DNA of 64,000 bases from contig OZ034972.1 in assembly GCA_964030785.1 (NCBI GenBank), positions 13,463,231 to 13,527,230 of the forward strand, read 5' to 3'. The notes beneath the pieces were generated by a model. The model was not told the DNA's origin. It did no database searches and was given only the letters and a program-made list of their open reading frames with translations. The position numbers were made by a program, and so were the translations under genes. This document shows positions 11,901 to 22,860 of this stretch, one piece after another. Position 1 is the first letter of the stretch. Each line of letters opens with the position of its first letter. The stretch comes from Siderastrea siderea (lineage: Eukaryota > Cnidaria > Anthozoa > Scleractinia > Rhizangiidae).

Positions 11901-13194
11901 TTATTTGGGTCGTCACGTTACAATTCTGGATAGTGACGTGGAAGTGTTGTGTGACTAACTTATACTCGTCTTCCCATTGCCCGGCAGACAGGAAATAAAG
12001 ACAGGGCTAACGTACCCAAGTCGACCAATTGTGTGCTTGGCTAATTTTCATTTGATTTGATGAAAAGTTTGAAAAAAGGCACCAACATGTTCAAAACAAT
12101 TCCGTTGAAATTGGCAGCAGAATGGCACATTCCTTTGATCATCTGCTGCTTTTCCTTGTATGTTTTCTCGTTATCAACAATAGCTTTCTATTGATTGTCC
12201 AATCACAACAAAGAAATGACGCAGTGCACCAATCAGAAGTCGAAGCCAGAATACGTAATCAGTAGCAAGCGCGAGAAAAGGTGTCTCGATTGGCTGTGGG
12301 TTTGTGGTTGTTTTGGTTTTTTTAACCCGAGTTTTGAGAATATTACCCGGGGGGGGGGGGTACTCGGAAAAATTTTGATGGGAGAGTGCCGCTGGGACTC
12401 TGAAACCCTTAACCTATACCAGACCACGTTCATGTCGTTTTTGCAACCCTATTCTAGACTAGATGCCAAAAATCCCTACCCTATCCCAGACTAGCTATTT
12501 TCGAGCTATCCATCAGAAATATAACCACACAGTGCTTTTAATGGAAAACCAACTCTCGATCAACAATATTGTCACGATTTCATTTATATTTTATATTTCC
12601 GAGTTTTTCAAACCCATTAATTAATTGGATTAAATTTTCACACCACCCATTAGTCTCCCGGTAATTGATACCCTATCCTAGACCAAGACTGCCTGATTTC
12701 TATACCCTATCCCAGACCAAACTGCTTGAAAACCATACCCTTCACAGCGGCACATACCTATATAGGTTATATATGGGAGTACCCCCCCTGGGGAATATTA
12801 ATACGGGTTCACGCTAAGTGCGTTACGTGAATATATTGGACCGCTGGTAGAGCGTTACAGTAAACCAAAAACACACTTAGTTACTTTGGAAATCCGCTTT
12901 ACTGTTGTAACGCCTGGTTAAACTGCAGGTAAAATTGTTGATACTTTGCACTGTTCATTTCTACAGGTCGAGAGGAGAGTTGTCAATCAGTTAGCTGCTG
13001 CGCATGAACGTGAATTAATAAGTCCCGGTTGCTCCCTGCACTTAACTGTGGACCGCCCCAAAGGCGAAAGTGGACGAAGTTTGGGACAAGATGCAGCACC
13101 GATCATCAAACTGCAACTCATAAAAGAAGGAAAGAAAAAAGTCGACATCGATGTTGGCGACTTCTTTGTTCCGGAAGATAAGCTTTACTTTTGA
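2949..13194 (+). CDS. CLPB: Mitochondrial disaggregase CLPB (Skd3), ankyrin-AAA+ protein
   Basis: Seventeen coding exons: 2949-3186, 4588-4645, 4778-4864, 5189-5292, 5702-5830, 6785-6882, 7019-7133, 7765-7842, 8252-8307, 8459-8503, 9075-9182, 9640-9693, 10068-10215, 10867-10937, 11135-11254, 11741-11845, 12967-13194. Phase is kept throughout, giving 613 residues (human CLPB about 707). CLPB is an ATP-driven disaggregase of the mitochondrial intermembrane space. Residues 1-40 are rich in Arg, Ser and Leu and lack acidic residues, as in a mitochondrial presequence. A hydrophobic stretch follows (about 55-78, [18 protein letters not shown]). Ankyrin repeats span about 100-235 ([35 protein letters not shown]). 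The AAA+ domain has Walker [13 protein letters not shown] near 297-308, pore loop GYIGH, Walker B VVLFDEVDKAHPD and sensor [10 protein letters not shown]. The C-terminal small domain carries [17 protein letters not shown]. The N-terminal half is shorter than the human protein. No frameshift or missing catalytic residue. Confidence 0.95.
3332..3761. mobile_element. TTAA-flanked foldback MITE, CLPB intron 1
   Basis: The 430-bp element begins AGTGCACCTAACCCCAAAAT and ends with the complement, flanked on both sides by TTAA (3328-3331, 3762-3765). The arms pair along most of their length: GCATGGGTCTATTC on one side is matched by GAATAGACCCATGC on the other. TTAA duplication is typical of piggyBac-type transposition. 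There is no ORF, so this is a non-autonomous copy. Confidence 0.85.
5999..6243. repeat. Foldback repeat (TTTCTCGAAA family), CLPB intron 5
   Basis: The left end TTTCTCGAAACTCTTGATAA is mirrored at the right as the complement of CAGGATTTTCGAGAAATGGC, and GGGCC motifs occur inside both ends. The interior matches, in reverse orientation, the repeat at about 34381-34530, including the shared TTTATAATTTCGTGAAGCAT. This is a dispersed MITE family with at least two members here. Confidence 0.7.
7312..7500 (+). repeat. GAT/GGT/GAG trinucleotide microsatellite, CLPB intron 7
   Basis: Long run of imperfect GATGAT, GGTGGT and GAGGAG units. The lack of stop codons in such a run creates two long ORFs rich in Asp/Glu or Met/Val. 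These are composition artefacts inside an intron, not exons. Confidence 0.85.
9196..9538. mobile_element. hAT-like MITE inserted 13 bp after CLPB exon 11
   Basis: Left terminus CAGGGGCACCCAACGAG and right terminus, read on the minus strand, CAGGGTCACCCAACGGG form an inverted pair typical of hAT-type ends. A shortened reverse-oriented relative lies at 23887-24070 and shares AAAGGCATATTTGTGTAAGC (one or two mismatches) and ACAGGTTGATCTGTTCGGC. No ORF. An exact 8-bp duplication could not be confirmed. The insertion leaves the exon 11 splice donor intact. Confidence 0.65.
10480..10675 (+). repeat. Degenerate short tandem repeats, CLPB intron 13
   Basis: Irregularly spaced variants of a unit resembling GACTTTTGGCCGATAGTTTACTG/CCGACAGTTCACCGA recur about six times (for example TTTACCGACAGTTCACCGAG, then TTTCCGACAGTTCACGGAC). 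Units differ in length, as in an old decayed minisatellite. No coding potential. Confidence 0.55.
12345..12800. repeat. Interspersed repeat, CLPB intron 16
   Basis: Bounded by opposed GAATATTACCCGGGGGG and CCCCCCTGGGGAATATT motifs. Inside are recurring phrases such as CCCTATTCTAGACTAGA, CCCTACCCTATCCCAGACTA and GCTGGGACTCTGAAACCC. A related, more decayed copy lies at 40977-41235 with the same phrases in the same order. Dispersed family of unknown class with no ORF. Confidence 0.65.
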
Positions 13195-14707
13195 GCGAGT
13201 GGAAACATTTCTCGACTGATAAATGAGTGTATGAAAAATGTTTACTACACTTCAGCCATTTTTTTTACGTCTTCGTGCCAATCAGCCGGTCAATGTTGGA
13301 AGGCTTGGATGATCGTCGGAACTCAGTGATACTGACAAAATCCGGTTGTCGCGGATGTAGTTTTGATCTTGTTGAGCTGTTTTTCGACTAAACAAACGTA
13401 CGAGCTGGACGGACTTCGCAATAATTTTTGGCCGACAGCTGAGAAAAAGATAACCTGCGATCAGGCCGAATTTTAGCATCGCTCTTATATTCTCTTAGGT
13501 TGGTCGCTCGCTAAAATAGGGCCTGATACAATCTCTCACAGAAGTTCGTGTCGGCGGCCAACTTTTGGCCGCGGGAATCTCGCAATCTCATTGGTCCTTT
13601 AACAATAGAGCTGTCAACGGAAGTAATTTCGATCAGACCGCCATCGCCAAGGAACAACCAGGGAACAAGTCTGCCGAAGTAAAATGTGTTGCTCTAATAA
13701 ATTCTTGTCGTTCTAGGAGAATTGTCACCATTTCTTTCTCTCCTGAGAATGGCGTTCGGTTTGACGCAAGCTGTCTCTCACCTGGAGCAGAGAAGTACAG
13801 CAACAGTGAAGTATGAGTGAAGTATGTATTCCGTTTTATCGCATCGTGTCTCGGAATTTTTATTTGACGGCTTTCAGCTGGTATTGATAACATGAACAGA
13901 GTTGAGGTTGTTTCCGCGTTTTACGAAACAAAACGAACAGCAGACGAACAAGTATCTTTCGCCAAGAATGATCAACAAGTCAACCGATAATTCGGTAAAC
14001 TTAACGGCAAACTGATGTTTGGCGAGAACCGCAATCAAGTCGCAATACAATTTTCAGTTTATTCATTCATTCTTTAATACTTATGTCGTTTTATTGATCT
14101 CTGACATTGACATCAAAAGATCTGACTAGTTTTATAATAAATGTTCTTCGTTTTAAAATTCGCTGCTGTTTAGAGATAAAATTCGCTGCTAATCTCAAAT
14201 ATTTATCACTTCTGGAACTAAATTAATTACAAAATACTCCTATGTTTATAAACGGTTTTATTTGTATCTTCATTCTAAAGAATGAAACTGAAGGTATTTC
14301 TCTTAATTGCCAAGGTTTTTTTACGGAGAAAATCGGTGACAAATGCGAAGAGAATATTTCCGGATACCACCTGAAATGGGAAAGGATTCAAGCATGCAGC
14401 ATATTTTGGTACATGACAAACTCGTCGTGTTTTGAATTTTCATTCAGTTTCAGCTCAGACAGAGCAACCATGCACAATACCGGAACCTTCAAGTTAGCAA
14501 TCGTGTAAATTTGAGTGCTTGTGTCTAGAATGTACGTAGCCTATGATTTTCTTATTTTGCCGACATTTGCGTGACTTTTTGCGAATTGCCGTTATGGGAA
14601 ATTTGCATACCGAGGATCGTGCAAGCAGAAGAAATTTTGATTGGCTATTTTGCTAAATGTCAATCAATCAAAAAAGTGGGCGGCAGACGTTCCGTAGAAG
14701 AATTGTA

Positions 14708-14780
14708 TCAGGCTCTATTTTTCGTTTCGCCCGTCGCGCCTGGATGTTTCACCGAGCGAAACGAAAATAGAGCCTGATCG
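14708..14780. repeat. Hairpin repeat (ATCAGGCTCTATTTTCG)
   Basis: Inverted copies of ATCAGGCTCTATTTTTCGTTTCG and CGAAACGAAAATAGAGCCTGAT surround about 25 bp. Partial relatives occur near 13455 and 13523 (GGGCCTGATAC), suggesting remains of one MITE family. Confidence 0.6.
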
Positions 14781-15395
14781 CAGGTTAAGAAAAAGAGGGA
14801 AAAGCGCAAGTAGACTTTTCTTTTTCCCAGGAAACGTTAGACTCTAGAACACTTATAACACTTCCTGATGTAAATAGTAGACTGTGAAAAAGAGGAAACA
14901 AACGCCCATTTGGTCTTGAAGCTGCCTCCGAGAATAAACTGAGCCCACAGTTTTCATAAGTTAGAGACGGTGCTGAGCAACATGAGATGGACTTTTGGCG
15001 CCACAATCACGTGACAACTGTCGGAGTGCTGATTGGTTGATAATAAGATAAATTGCTAATGTTGATTTAAACTTTAAAATGTATTAATTATGAAAGGTCC
15101 AAGAGCTACGTCTCCTTTCAACAAATGAATTGAAGCTGCCTCCGAGAATAAACTCAGCCCGCAGTTTTGAGATAGTCATAGAATAACTGGAAATTTTTAA
15201 AATCCTTTTATTTAAGAATGTTGTCAAGGAGCATTATTCGTATGGGGAAAGATATCAAGGAATAAAAACGTAAAATTGTCTAATTTTTTCTGTTCATGTG
15301 TTTAATCATCACGCGATAAAACCTGAGACGCGTCGTTGTAGTGGTCTGTGTTGCACTTTCGATAGGAAAATCGCAAGGTGTGCATCCCGTTGTGT

Positions 15396-15525
15396 CAGCC
15401 TCGTCCCCAGGCATTTACGCGCTATCGAGTGTCAGATGGAGGCTTGGAACCAAGCGTGATCCCGCCAAACACGTCGGGTGACGTCTCATTTAATTAAGCG
15501 CCTCGGACGACTGGGAACGAGGCTG
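15396..15525. repeat. Foldback repeat (CTCGTCCCCAG family)
   Basis: Termini CAGCCTCGTCCCCAG and the complement of CTGGGAACGAGGCTG. The same terminal phrase CCTCGTCCCCAG bounds the larger element at 26463-26772, so the two are probably one family. Confidence 0.6.
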
Positions 15526-15605
15526 CCGTTGTGTTAATTGTTCTTTCCTTTGCTTAATTCCTGTACGGCTTTTTGCCAGGCCTTCACGGTCAATCCATTT
15601 CGGTG

Positions 15606-15685
15606 ACAATCTCGTACCCAGAGTCCTCAGGCTTCTTCGCCCGCCCGCTGCCCAAGAAGCCTGAGGACTCTGGGTACGAGATTGT
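15606..15685. repeat. Near-perfect hairpin
   Basis: ACAATCTCGTACCCAGAGTC continuing through CTCAGGCTTCT is repeated as an exact inverse after an 18-bp loop (about 31 bp per arm). It looks like a very short, recent foldback element. A bidirectional terminator is a weaker alternative. Confidence 0.75.
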
Positions 15686-16673
15686 TTAGTGACGTATCCG
15701 AGACCTTTTCGCTCGGACCACGTGACGCGAAAAGGTTCGACCGTGACGAAATAAGGAAGGCTAGAAATTACGCAATTATTTCCTTAGATTAGAAACTTTA
15801 CTCCACGTTACATCACTCCAACCAGGTGTGTAAATGTGAGAGAACAAAATGTTGAAAACCATTGTGAGAGAACAAAATGTTAGAGGGGGGTAAGGATCAA
15901 TCGACTAGCGAAGACTTTAACCATGTTTTCTGATACGTAGGAAACACTGGGAAGAGTCCGGTAACGTGCGATATCTTCGTTCACGTGATGGTTGTTGTTT
16001 GCTTATACCGATGTACTTTTAAACGCCAGTCTCGTATTTTTAAGCTCTGTATTTTGCTTGAAGTTTTATTTCACAAAACGAAGGAAAATCTAATTCCTGA
16101 ATTTATTATTACAGTATTAAGCCAACCCCAGTTGACTGAACTATACAAAACACACGATAAAGCTAAACAATTGACCCTATTATAATGACTTTCTTTTTCT
16201 AGAAATTCTAAACTTAACATTGCTATTTCAAGTAGCTCCCGAGGCTCAAAAGAGAAGTCACATTAAAATCATCAATATTACATTTTGTATCTACATTTGT
16301 TGTCAACTTATTAATTACATTTTAACAGGAAAATATCCTCTTAAACCGATGGGTACACTAGTTAATCAACTGAAGTAAAAACAGCAAAAGAGAGAAAAGT
16401 AGAAATGAAATTAACTCAAACAACTCTAAGCTGCTGAATCTCGTAAATATCTGCCTGGCAGAATACTTGGTTGTAAATCTATCGCAATAATAGATAAATA
16501 ATTTATAGTGTTGTAAGTTAGCTAAAAGACATAATCTATTCTTATGATATTTCTGTTACCAACATGCGTGTTAGATTTGTTGTCGTGTCTACTTCAAAAA
16601 GAGTTCAATTCCGTTCAGTTCTCCTAAAAGAATCTGCTCAAGTCAAATACACGTGGCAGTTCAAGTAAAATCT

Positions 16674-18020
16674 CTATACAACTCCTTGTTCCAACATTGA
16701 TTGAGCTACCTTCAAGAAACCTCCTATATTGGCTCCCTTCACGTAATCGATGTGACCATCTTTGGATGTGCCGTGCATGACGCATGTAGAGTGAATGCTT
16801 TCCATGATGTCGTGCAGGCGCTCATCCACACCTTCCCGGCTCCAGGCGTGACGCAGGCTGTTTTGAGACATCTCCAGACCGGACACGGCCACGCCCCCGG
16901 CATTAGACGCCTTGCCAGGCCCAAACAGGATCTTGTGTTCTTGGAACACTTCTACAGCCTCGGGTTCTGTTGGCATGTTGGCACCCTCCGCTACACAATA
17001 ACAGCCATTACTGATCAGCATTTCAGCATCTTCCTTGCTTACTTCGTTTTGAGTGGCGCACGGAAGCGCGATGTCGCACTTCACGAACCAGGGTCGCTTT
17101 CCTTCGAAGAACTCGGCATCGGGGTATTGTAAAACGTACTCGCTGATGCGACCGCGTTTTACGTTCTTCAGGTATTTGACGAACTCAATCTTCTCCTTGT
17201 CCAAGCCGGCGTGATCATACACGGTCCCTTGGGAGTCTGACAGGGTGACTACTTTGCCGCCCAAGTGCAGGACCTTCTCCGCTGCGAACTGCGCCACGTT
17301 ACCGGATCCCGACACGGCGACCGTCTTCCCTCTGAAGGTCTCGCCACGCGTGTTGAGCATCTCGGAAGTGAAGTACACCAGTCCGTACCCTGTGGCTTCC
17401 GGTCGCAACATACTTCCGCCAAAACTGAAGGATTTTCCCGTCAGGACCCCGGTGAATTCATTACGTATTTTCTTGTACTGGCCGAACAGGTAGCCGATTT
17501 CCCTGCCTCCGACTCCAATATCCCCGGCCGGGACATCCGTGTTCGGGCCGATGTGCCTCTGAAGCTCAGACATGAACGACTGGCAGAAATTCATGACTTC
17601 GTTGTCGGTCTTTCCTTTCGGGTCAAAGTCTGACCCCCCTTTTCCACCTCCCAGGGGCAGAGTCGTGAGGCTGTTCTTGAACACTTGTTCAAATCCAAGA
17701 AACTTTAGAATTCCTAAATTGACGCTAGGATGAAAACGGAGCCCTCCTTTATAAGGACCAATGGCCGAATTGAACTCCACACGGAAGCCCCGGTTAACAT
17801 GGACCTCGCCTTTGTCGTCCCTCCAAGGGACCCTAAAGATAACGACCCTTTCTGGCTCCACGATGCGCTCCAAGATGTTCCCCGCGACGTACACGGGGTT
17901 TTCCTTGAGAAAGTCCCATAGGGAACTTATCACTTCGTGCACGGCTTGGTGAAACTCGTGCTCTCCTGGGTTCTTCTGGATAACATCGCTCATAAAGTCA
18001 TCTACGCTCTTGTACTTCAT
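16674..18020 (-). CDS. NADP-specific glutamate dehydrogenase (class I, GdhA type)
   Basis: Single uninterrupted coding region of 448 residues, matching the roughly 450-residue hexameric class I family. It catalyses reductive amination of 2-oxoglutarate with ammonium and NADPH, a route for ammonium assimilation. Family signatures in order are GLRFHPSVN, the active-site region LPLGGGKGGSDFDPKGK, DVPAGDIGVGGREIGYL with the catalytic Asp, the TGKSFSFGGS block, a Rossmann turn SGSGNVAQFAAEK, DIALPCATQNEV, EGANMPTEPEA and PGKASNAGGVAVSG. These are closer to bacterial and fungal GdhA than to the metazoan mitochondrial NAD(P) enzyme. No presequence is seen, so it is probably cytosolic. An upstream in-frame ATG at 18041 would add seven residues, but that stretch is a pyrimidine-rich splice acceptor (TTCTTGTTCTTCTCAG) ending at the chosen ATG. 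GC content is visibly higher than in flanking DNA. Confidence 0.93.
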   Translation of the reverse strand: MKYKSVDDFMSDVIQKNPGEHEFHQAVHEVISSLWDFLKENPVYVAGNILERIVEPERVVIFRVPWRDDKGEVHVNRGFRVEFNSAIGPYKGGLRFHPSVNLGILKFLGFEQVFKNSLTTLPLGGGKGGSDFDPKGKTDNEVMNFCQSFMSELQRHIGPNTDVPAGDIGVGGREIGYLFGQYKKIRNEFTGVLTGKSFSFGGSMLRPEATGYGLVYFTSEMLNTRGETFRGKTVAVSGSGNVAQFAAEKVLHLGGKVVTLSDSQGTVYDHAGLDKEKIEFVKYLKNVKRGRISEYVLQYPDAEFFEGKRPWFVKCDIALPCATQNEVSKEDAEMLISNGCYCVAEGANMPTEPEAVEVFQEHKILFGPGKASNAGGVAVSGLEMSQNSLRHAWSREGVDERLHDIMESIHSTCVMHGTSKDGHIDYVKGANIGGFLKVAQSMLEQGVV

Positions 18021-18357
18021 CTGAGAAGAACAAGAAGGCAAAAATTGTTACGACAGCATCACACCTGACAAGTATTTGTGCATAGTCAGCGTTTACTTGA
18101 ATGCTGCATGCAGGTGTTTGAAGAAGATAACTTTTGATCCATTTATAAAATTGAATTTCAAAACAGCTTTAGAATTATTGTTGTCAGAGTAAGCGCGAAT
18201 ATTTTTTCTTTACGCAATTGACAAAATCTAAAACAAAAATCTCACTGTTTTTGAACCAACGAGGGGCAGGATTTCAAACTAAAACAAACAACGATTTTTC
18301 TTAGTAATTTGCAAGCAGCGCTTGGAACGAACTGCTGCTTTTACTCAGAGTTCTTAC
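18021..18357 (-). other. Predicted 5'-UTR intron of the GDH gene
   Basis: On the minus strand a donor CCG|GTAAGAAC at 18358/18357 and a pyrimidine-rich acceptor ending CTTCTCAG|ATG at 18021/18020 would remove 337 nt and place a non-coding first exon upstream of 18357. The intron would end immediately before the initiator ATG. Read from splice consensus only. Confidence 0.6.
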
Positions 18358-18461
18358 CGGTTCACAGGGGAAATTGGAATCGTAAATGTGTCTCAGTAAC
18401 CAGGTGTAAGTACTCTCGTTTTTGGGTTCACAACGTGATGGGGAATTCTTTAGAGACTTAA

Positions 18462-18788
18462 GGCCCGTTTCAAACATCGTGCCACTGCCGTGCTAAGCTG
18501 GTTCGACTGTAGCACGACTTGGTTTCAGACGTCGAATTTAATTCAGTCGAATAAAACGCGAAAACAAAACATAAAACCGGTTTAGCCGACTTTTAAAATG
18601 TATTCTAATGTATTTATAATTTATGAATTGAGTTCAGCACGGCAGTAGCACGACGTTTGAAAGCTTGCCGTGCTACACGGCAGTAGCACGACTTTGTTTC
18701 AAACGTCGTGCCACAGCCGTGCTTAAGTCGAATTTAATTCGATCAATTGAGTTTGGCACGTCAGTAGCACGACGTTTGAAACGGGTCT
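18462..18788. repeat. Foldback element (GGCCCGTTTCAAAC)
   Basis: Left end AGGCCCGTTTCAAACATCGT, right end the complement of ACGACGTTTGAAACGGGTCT. Inside, the phrases CGTGCTACTGCCGTGC and GTCGAATTTAATTCG recur in both orientations, so it may be a nested or duplicated MITE. No coding capacity. Confidence 0.65.
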
Positions 18789-20914
18789 GATGTTGCAGCG
18801 CTGTAACCAGTCCTGGTTTCCCACCATTATATAATTTACTTCTACCTCCTTCGCTGGAACTCCACGAATTGCCCAAGGAAGAGAACGAGAACTATATCTT
18901 TTGAAGTCCCAGCGAGTTTTCCTTGAAACCGCCAAACAGAGCAATCTTGTAATTATGGGAAAGGGCATCTGAAAGAAATCTTTCGGCCTCAGCTCGACAG
19001 CAGGCCTGAATGAACACTTGCTCGCACTTACGTAAACAAACAAGGTACAAATGAAACAAAATCTAGCACGCGCACTACGAGACAATCCAAACGTAGCGCA
19101 AGCCCTCTTCCCTAGAGCCTTCGTTTTCTTTTGGTCATGTGGTCGGAGAAACCGTGGAGCTCTGGGGATGACAGCATAATGAACCGACCGGAAATGAAGT
19201 TTTCTTTGTCTGCATAGCACCTCTTTTGTATTTGAATTGTACGATTTATCAAGGATTTCATGGGACGAGAAACGTTCTTCCGTTTAATATTCCCCAAAGG
19301 AAAAACTGTACACTTGGGTCAAGGGCCTAAAATTTTGCGAAAATTGCGTTATTCAAATAATCCCTGGTGACAGTTAGTGTTTCCCTACTTTTTATCGTTC
19401 ACCGCATTGTATTACAAAATAAAAGAATTATAAACACTTTTGTTTCTCTGTTATTGCAACTTTGATTAGTTTTTTTTTTTTGACAGAATTTTTCATTTTC
19501 AAGGTACGTCAGTTTATCAGCCTCCAAGGCTAAATGCGGTTACGATAACACGAGATAACAATTGGAGAGAAATGCCCACAGTTTACGACTTTGAACAAAT
19601 AACAACTGCCCACTCGAATTTTAACCAGCAAATCAGCGCGTCCAATGTGTCGTCCTCGAATTCAAGGTCAAATGTTGGTCACGCGCGCAACGCCCGTCCG
19701 TTCTTTGCAAACAACCGAAAATCACTCCCAATCACCGTAGAGCCGCCTCTTTGCGGATTTTTTATCATCGCCCTCGACTCAATTCTTCATAATCCGTTTA
19801 CGTTTTCCGTTAAATCGTCAAAATAGACTAAATTTGGCGTTTTAGGCCCATTTCAAACGACTGAAAAGTTCCCACGCATCGTACATCCGGTCCTAACTGA
19901 ACATAAATGCTGGACATAGAAATGGGCGTAATTTCTCTTAAATTAACCAAAACATTCCTGTCAATTTCTGGGAAATTGATAACCTCCAACCTCATTTTCA
20001 TGTTGAGGGACTCTTCCTTTTAGTTTTAAAAAGGAATCTGGGAATGGAAGAATCTGGGAAGATGATGCAATCATCTTCGCTTTCCAAAAATGCGGCTTTT
20101 GAACCGGAAAAGAAACAAAGAATAAAACTAGATACAAGCTTTGGATTTGCTGAAATAATTTCTGTTGCCCATTTGCAGCCTTCTTCCCTAGTTCCGGGCA
20201 GATGCCGTTCCGGGGCTCATTAAGCTTTGGAATAACCTGGAGCACATCTGTTGTGACGTAACTGGCGCTAGTTACGGTCACCCTATGCCCATAGCCCCGC
20301 CACAAGTACAAATTTCACCCCTTTGAATAAGACGCCGGCCGGTATCTACATTTTTGCTGTTGAAATACCCTGATTTAGATTGCATATGAATAATATACGT
20401 GTCCCAATTCAGTCAAATTATGTCACAACACAGGAATATTCGGCCAAACCGTCTAAAGGTTTAGAATAATGAGTTGTTGTTATGTTGTAATGAATACGAA
20501 ACACAATTGCATAACAAGACATCGAACAATAATTTTCGGAGATTTTTCAATCGGCTAATGCAAATTCTACGTCCACAGACGTTAGGTTAACGTATTAAAA
20601 GGCAAAGAATCACTCGAGTTTCACTTCGTAATCAAAACGTTGGATTTTCGTGAGAAGCTCGTCGAAACTAGCACCGCCATCACGAACGTGTGAAAATTTG
20701 CAAATTTAATTGTCACGCGAATGTTACAAAGACAACAAGGATTATGCATTGCTTTTCTCCTTTCGGTATAAAGTAATGAAAGCACTCGACTAAAGTTCAT
20801 TTTGCTGCTTCATTTTGAAACACAGAATGTTAACTGGTGTGTGCGACTTACAGAAAGCCGTTTAAATCAGGGAGAATTGCAACACCTAGCGCCATGAAAA
20901 GTCTGAAAATGGCA

Positions 20915-21657
20915 TCAGCAGGCGTGAAAGCGAGAACCGAATTTTCCCGGTCGCCTTTTTGCCATACTCTTGGCAGCTTTCTCCTCAATTTTCTGCTAAA
21001 AAATTACCTTACACCTTAAAAAACGAAGATAACAAAACGTCATTGCTTAAATTTTTGTCATGCTGCAAAAACAGAGCTACGAATTGACAGAACAACTTTC
21101 CGAGGTTGTCTCATGATCAGCATCTTCGATATTCGCAAACATTTGCAACAACAGGTAGGACAATCGTCACTAACTTGTGCACATCAAATTCGCGCACAGT
21201 TCGTCCTTATTCAAGAAATCGCTCTTAAACTTGGAAAGTTCTGCTAGTTTAGAGGCGCTCTAATTCTGCATGCGAGGACGAATATTAACGAGCTGTGAAA
21301 ACCCTTGACAGCTCTGTGTGCAGGGACGTACCGGTTGCTCGCCTACTCGACGACTTTTTTCCGTTCATTCCATGTTCACTGTATTCCTACAACCTTAAAC
21401 GTTTTACTTGAACAATTTCAGCCACGAAACATGACAAAAGTTGAGTAAGGGTCTGTTCTGCAACATTTTTCTTCGGTTTTCGTGACCGTTTCCTAGGCCT
21501 AAGAAAGACTATAAACAACACCTACCAGTGACGTGTCGCCGCCATTTTCCTCTACTACGACTTGTTGAACTCCAGTTACAGCGCGAATAGGGGCTCTGCG
21601 GAGCAGCGGAGCCCCTCGTTGAATCAAAAATCTACTTCCCACCGATCGTAAGAACAT
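20915..21657 (-). CDS. Candidate two-exon small protein (weak)
   Basis: First exon 21657-21526 starts MFLRSVGSRFLIQRGAPLLR, basic and lacking acidic residues like a mitochondrial presequence, and ends at a donor CTG|GTAGGT. A possible second exon 20995-20915 (acceptor TTTTTTAG) reads QKIEEKAAKSMAKRRP and ends GSRFHAC before a TGA. Phases fit and the product would be about 70 residues. I do not recognise it. The first exon contains a GC-rich hairpin (GGGGCTCTGCGGAGCAGCGG), which may fake codon bias. A longer ATG at 21711 is also in frame. Confidence 0.25.
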
Positions 21658-22614
21658 AACTGAAGGACTGTTCTTCGCAAATTGATTGTTTATACCGAAA
21701 CAGCTTTCCACTAGATGTAGTTTCTTTCCCGGCTTGCTTTGTACGTCAAATTTTTCGTCTGATTATATTATGGGGGAGTGTGGTGGGTGTTGGCTGAGAG
21801 AGTAATCTGATTGGATAAGACACAATTAAAACAGGCAGCAGGAAATTGACAGGCGTGGAATACGGCACAGATGGAAATCAAAACAAACATGAATGTCCAT
21901 ATTCATGCTTTATCCAAATCCAGGCTTAAAGTTCAAGATTCTTTACAAAAAAAATCTGACCACATTTAGGCTTAAGCACTTCTTCTAAAGGTCATTAAAA
22001 CGTACAAAGCTTCATGCGAGACCAAAAATTTCAGGGAAGAAAAGATACAATAGAAGACCAAGTGCGTTCCGAAGGTCACGCTATTCGATTCGTAACACTC
22101 ACATGACATCATTGCGCAACATCCCCATTTGTCGTTTCTTTCGGAAATTTTTTTAATCAAGACATAACCAACCCTAAGACCAGAACAACGTTTGAATGTA
22201 ATTCTCAGATGAAGTTTTGGCGTTTTTTCTTTGTTTTCTCTTGACAAGGACCAAGTTAAAAACAAGTTCTGGAAAGTTCAGTTTGGTTGGAAGCCGGCAC
22301 ATTACAAATGGCATGGCCTTGAAAACTTCCCCTTCCGTGTGTGACGAATTTCGGGTGAATGTGCGTAAATCTGAACGCGTGCAAGTTTTGGTGTCTTAAG
22401 TTTATTAATCGACCACTTAAATTAATACAAGGAATAATACACCCAAACAACTACCCATTTCCCAACATTCCGACATAACTCCGGGCATAACTTAATAAAG
22501 TTATAAACCCTGAAGCACAACTCACACAAAAATCTACAACACCCCAGATAAAAATTCAAGACGTATCCCTAACATCATTAAAAAAATACAGAAAACAAGC
22601 AGCATCAGAAAAAA

Positions 22615-22860
22615 GATAGCTAAAGAGCTGTTATTTAAATGGTTGCACCTTAGGGTTCCATCCACAGACTCAGAAGTTAGAACCACCTTGTACAGCATAA
22701 TAAACAGCACCACAGGAAAGTACTGCTCAGTAGCTTTCATTTGAATGGTCACACTTTAGGATTTCCTCTAGATACTCGAAAGCAAGAATCACCTTATACA
22801 GCATAATAAAATGCATTGCAAAGGACTGCTCAATAGCTTTCATTTAAATTGTCATGATAA
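22615..22860. repeat. Tandem repeat, about 2.3 copies of roughly 105 bp
   Basis: The block TAGCTTTCATTTGAATGGTC (with variants TAAAGAGCTGTTATTTAAATG and TAGCTTTCATTTAAATTGTC) is followed each time by a CACTTTAGGATTTCC-like phrase and, downstream, ACCTTRTACAGCATAATAAA. The copies are diverged. Non-coding. Confidence 0.65.

Larger units (their letters stand above)
13195..16673. other. Intergenic, repeat-rich, between convergent CLPB and GDH
   Basis: CLPB 3' flank, then GDH 3' flank. The short open frames show no family similarity and no splice logic. Recurrent pieces are inverted-repeat fragments such as ATCAGGCTCTATTTTCG near 14710-14775. A 25-bp direct repeat, TGTGAGAGAACAAAATGTT, occurs twice near 15835-15885. 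I see no gene. Confidence 0.6.

Noticed and set aside
16701..17633. Plus-strand ORFs of 122-143 codons
   Set aside because: They lie exactly antisense to the GDH coding region and reflect its codon pattern; no family similarity.
18723..19220. 165-residue minus-strand ORF
   Set aside because: It overlaps a foldback repeat, has no domain and no splice or promoter logic, and its composition is not protein-like across the repeat.
20590..20715. Minus-strand exon ending FDYEVKLE before a stop
   Set aside because: It looked protein-like, but no acceptor AG lies at a suitable place and no partner exon keeps phase.
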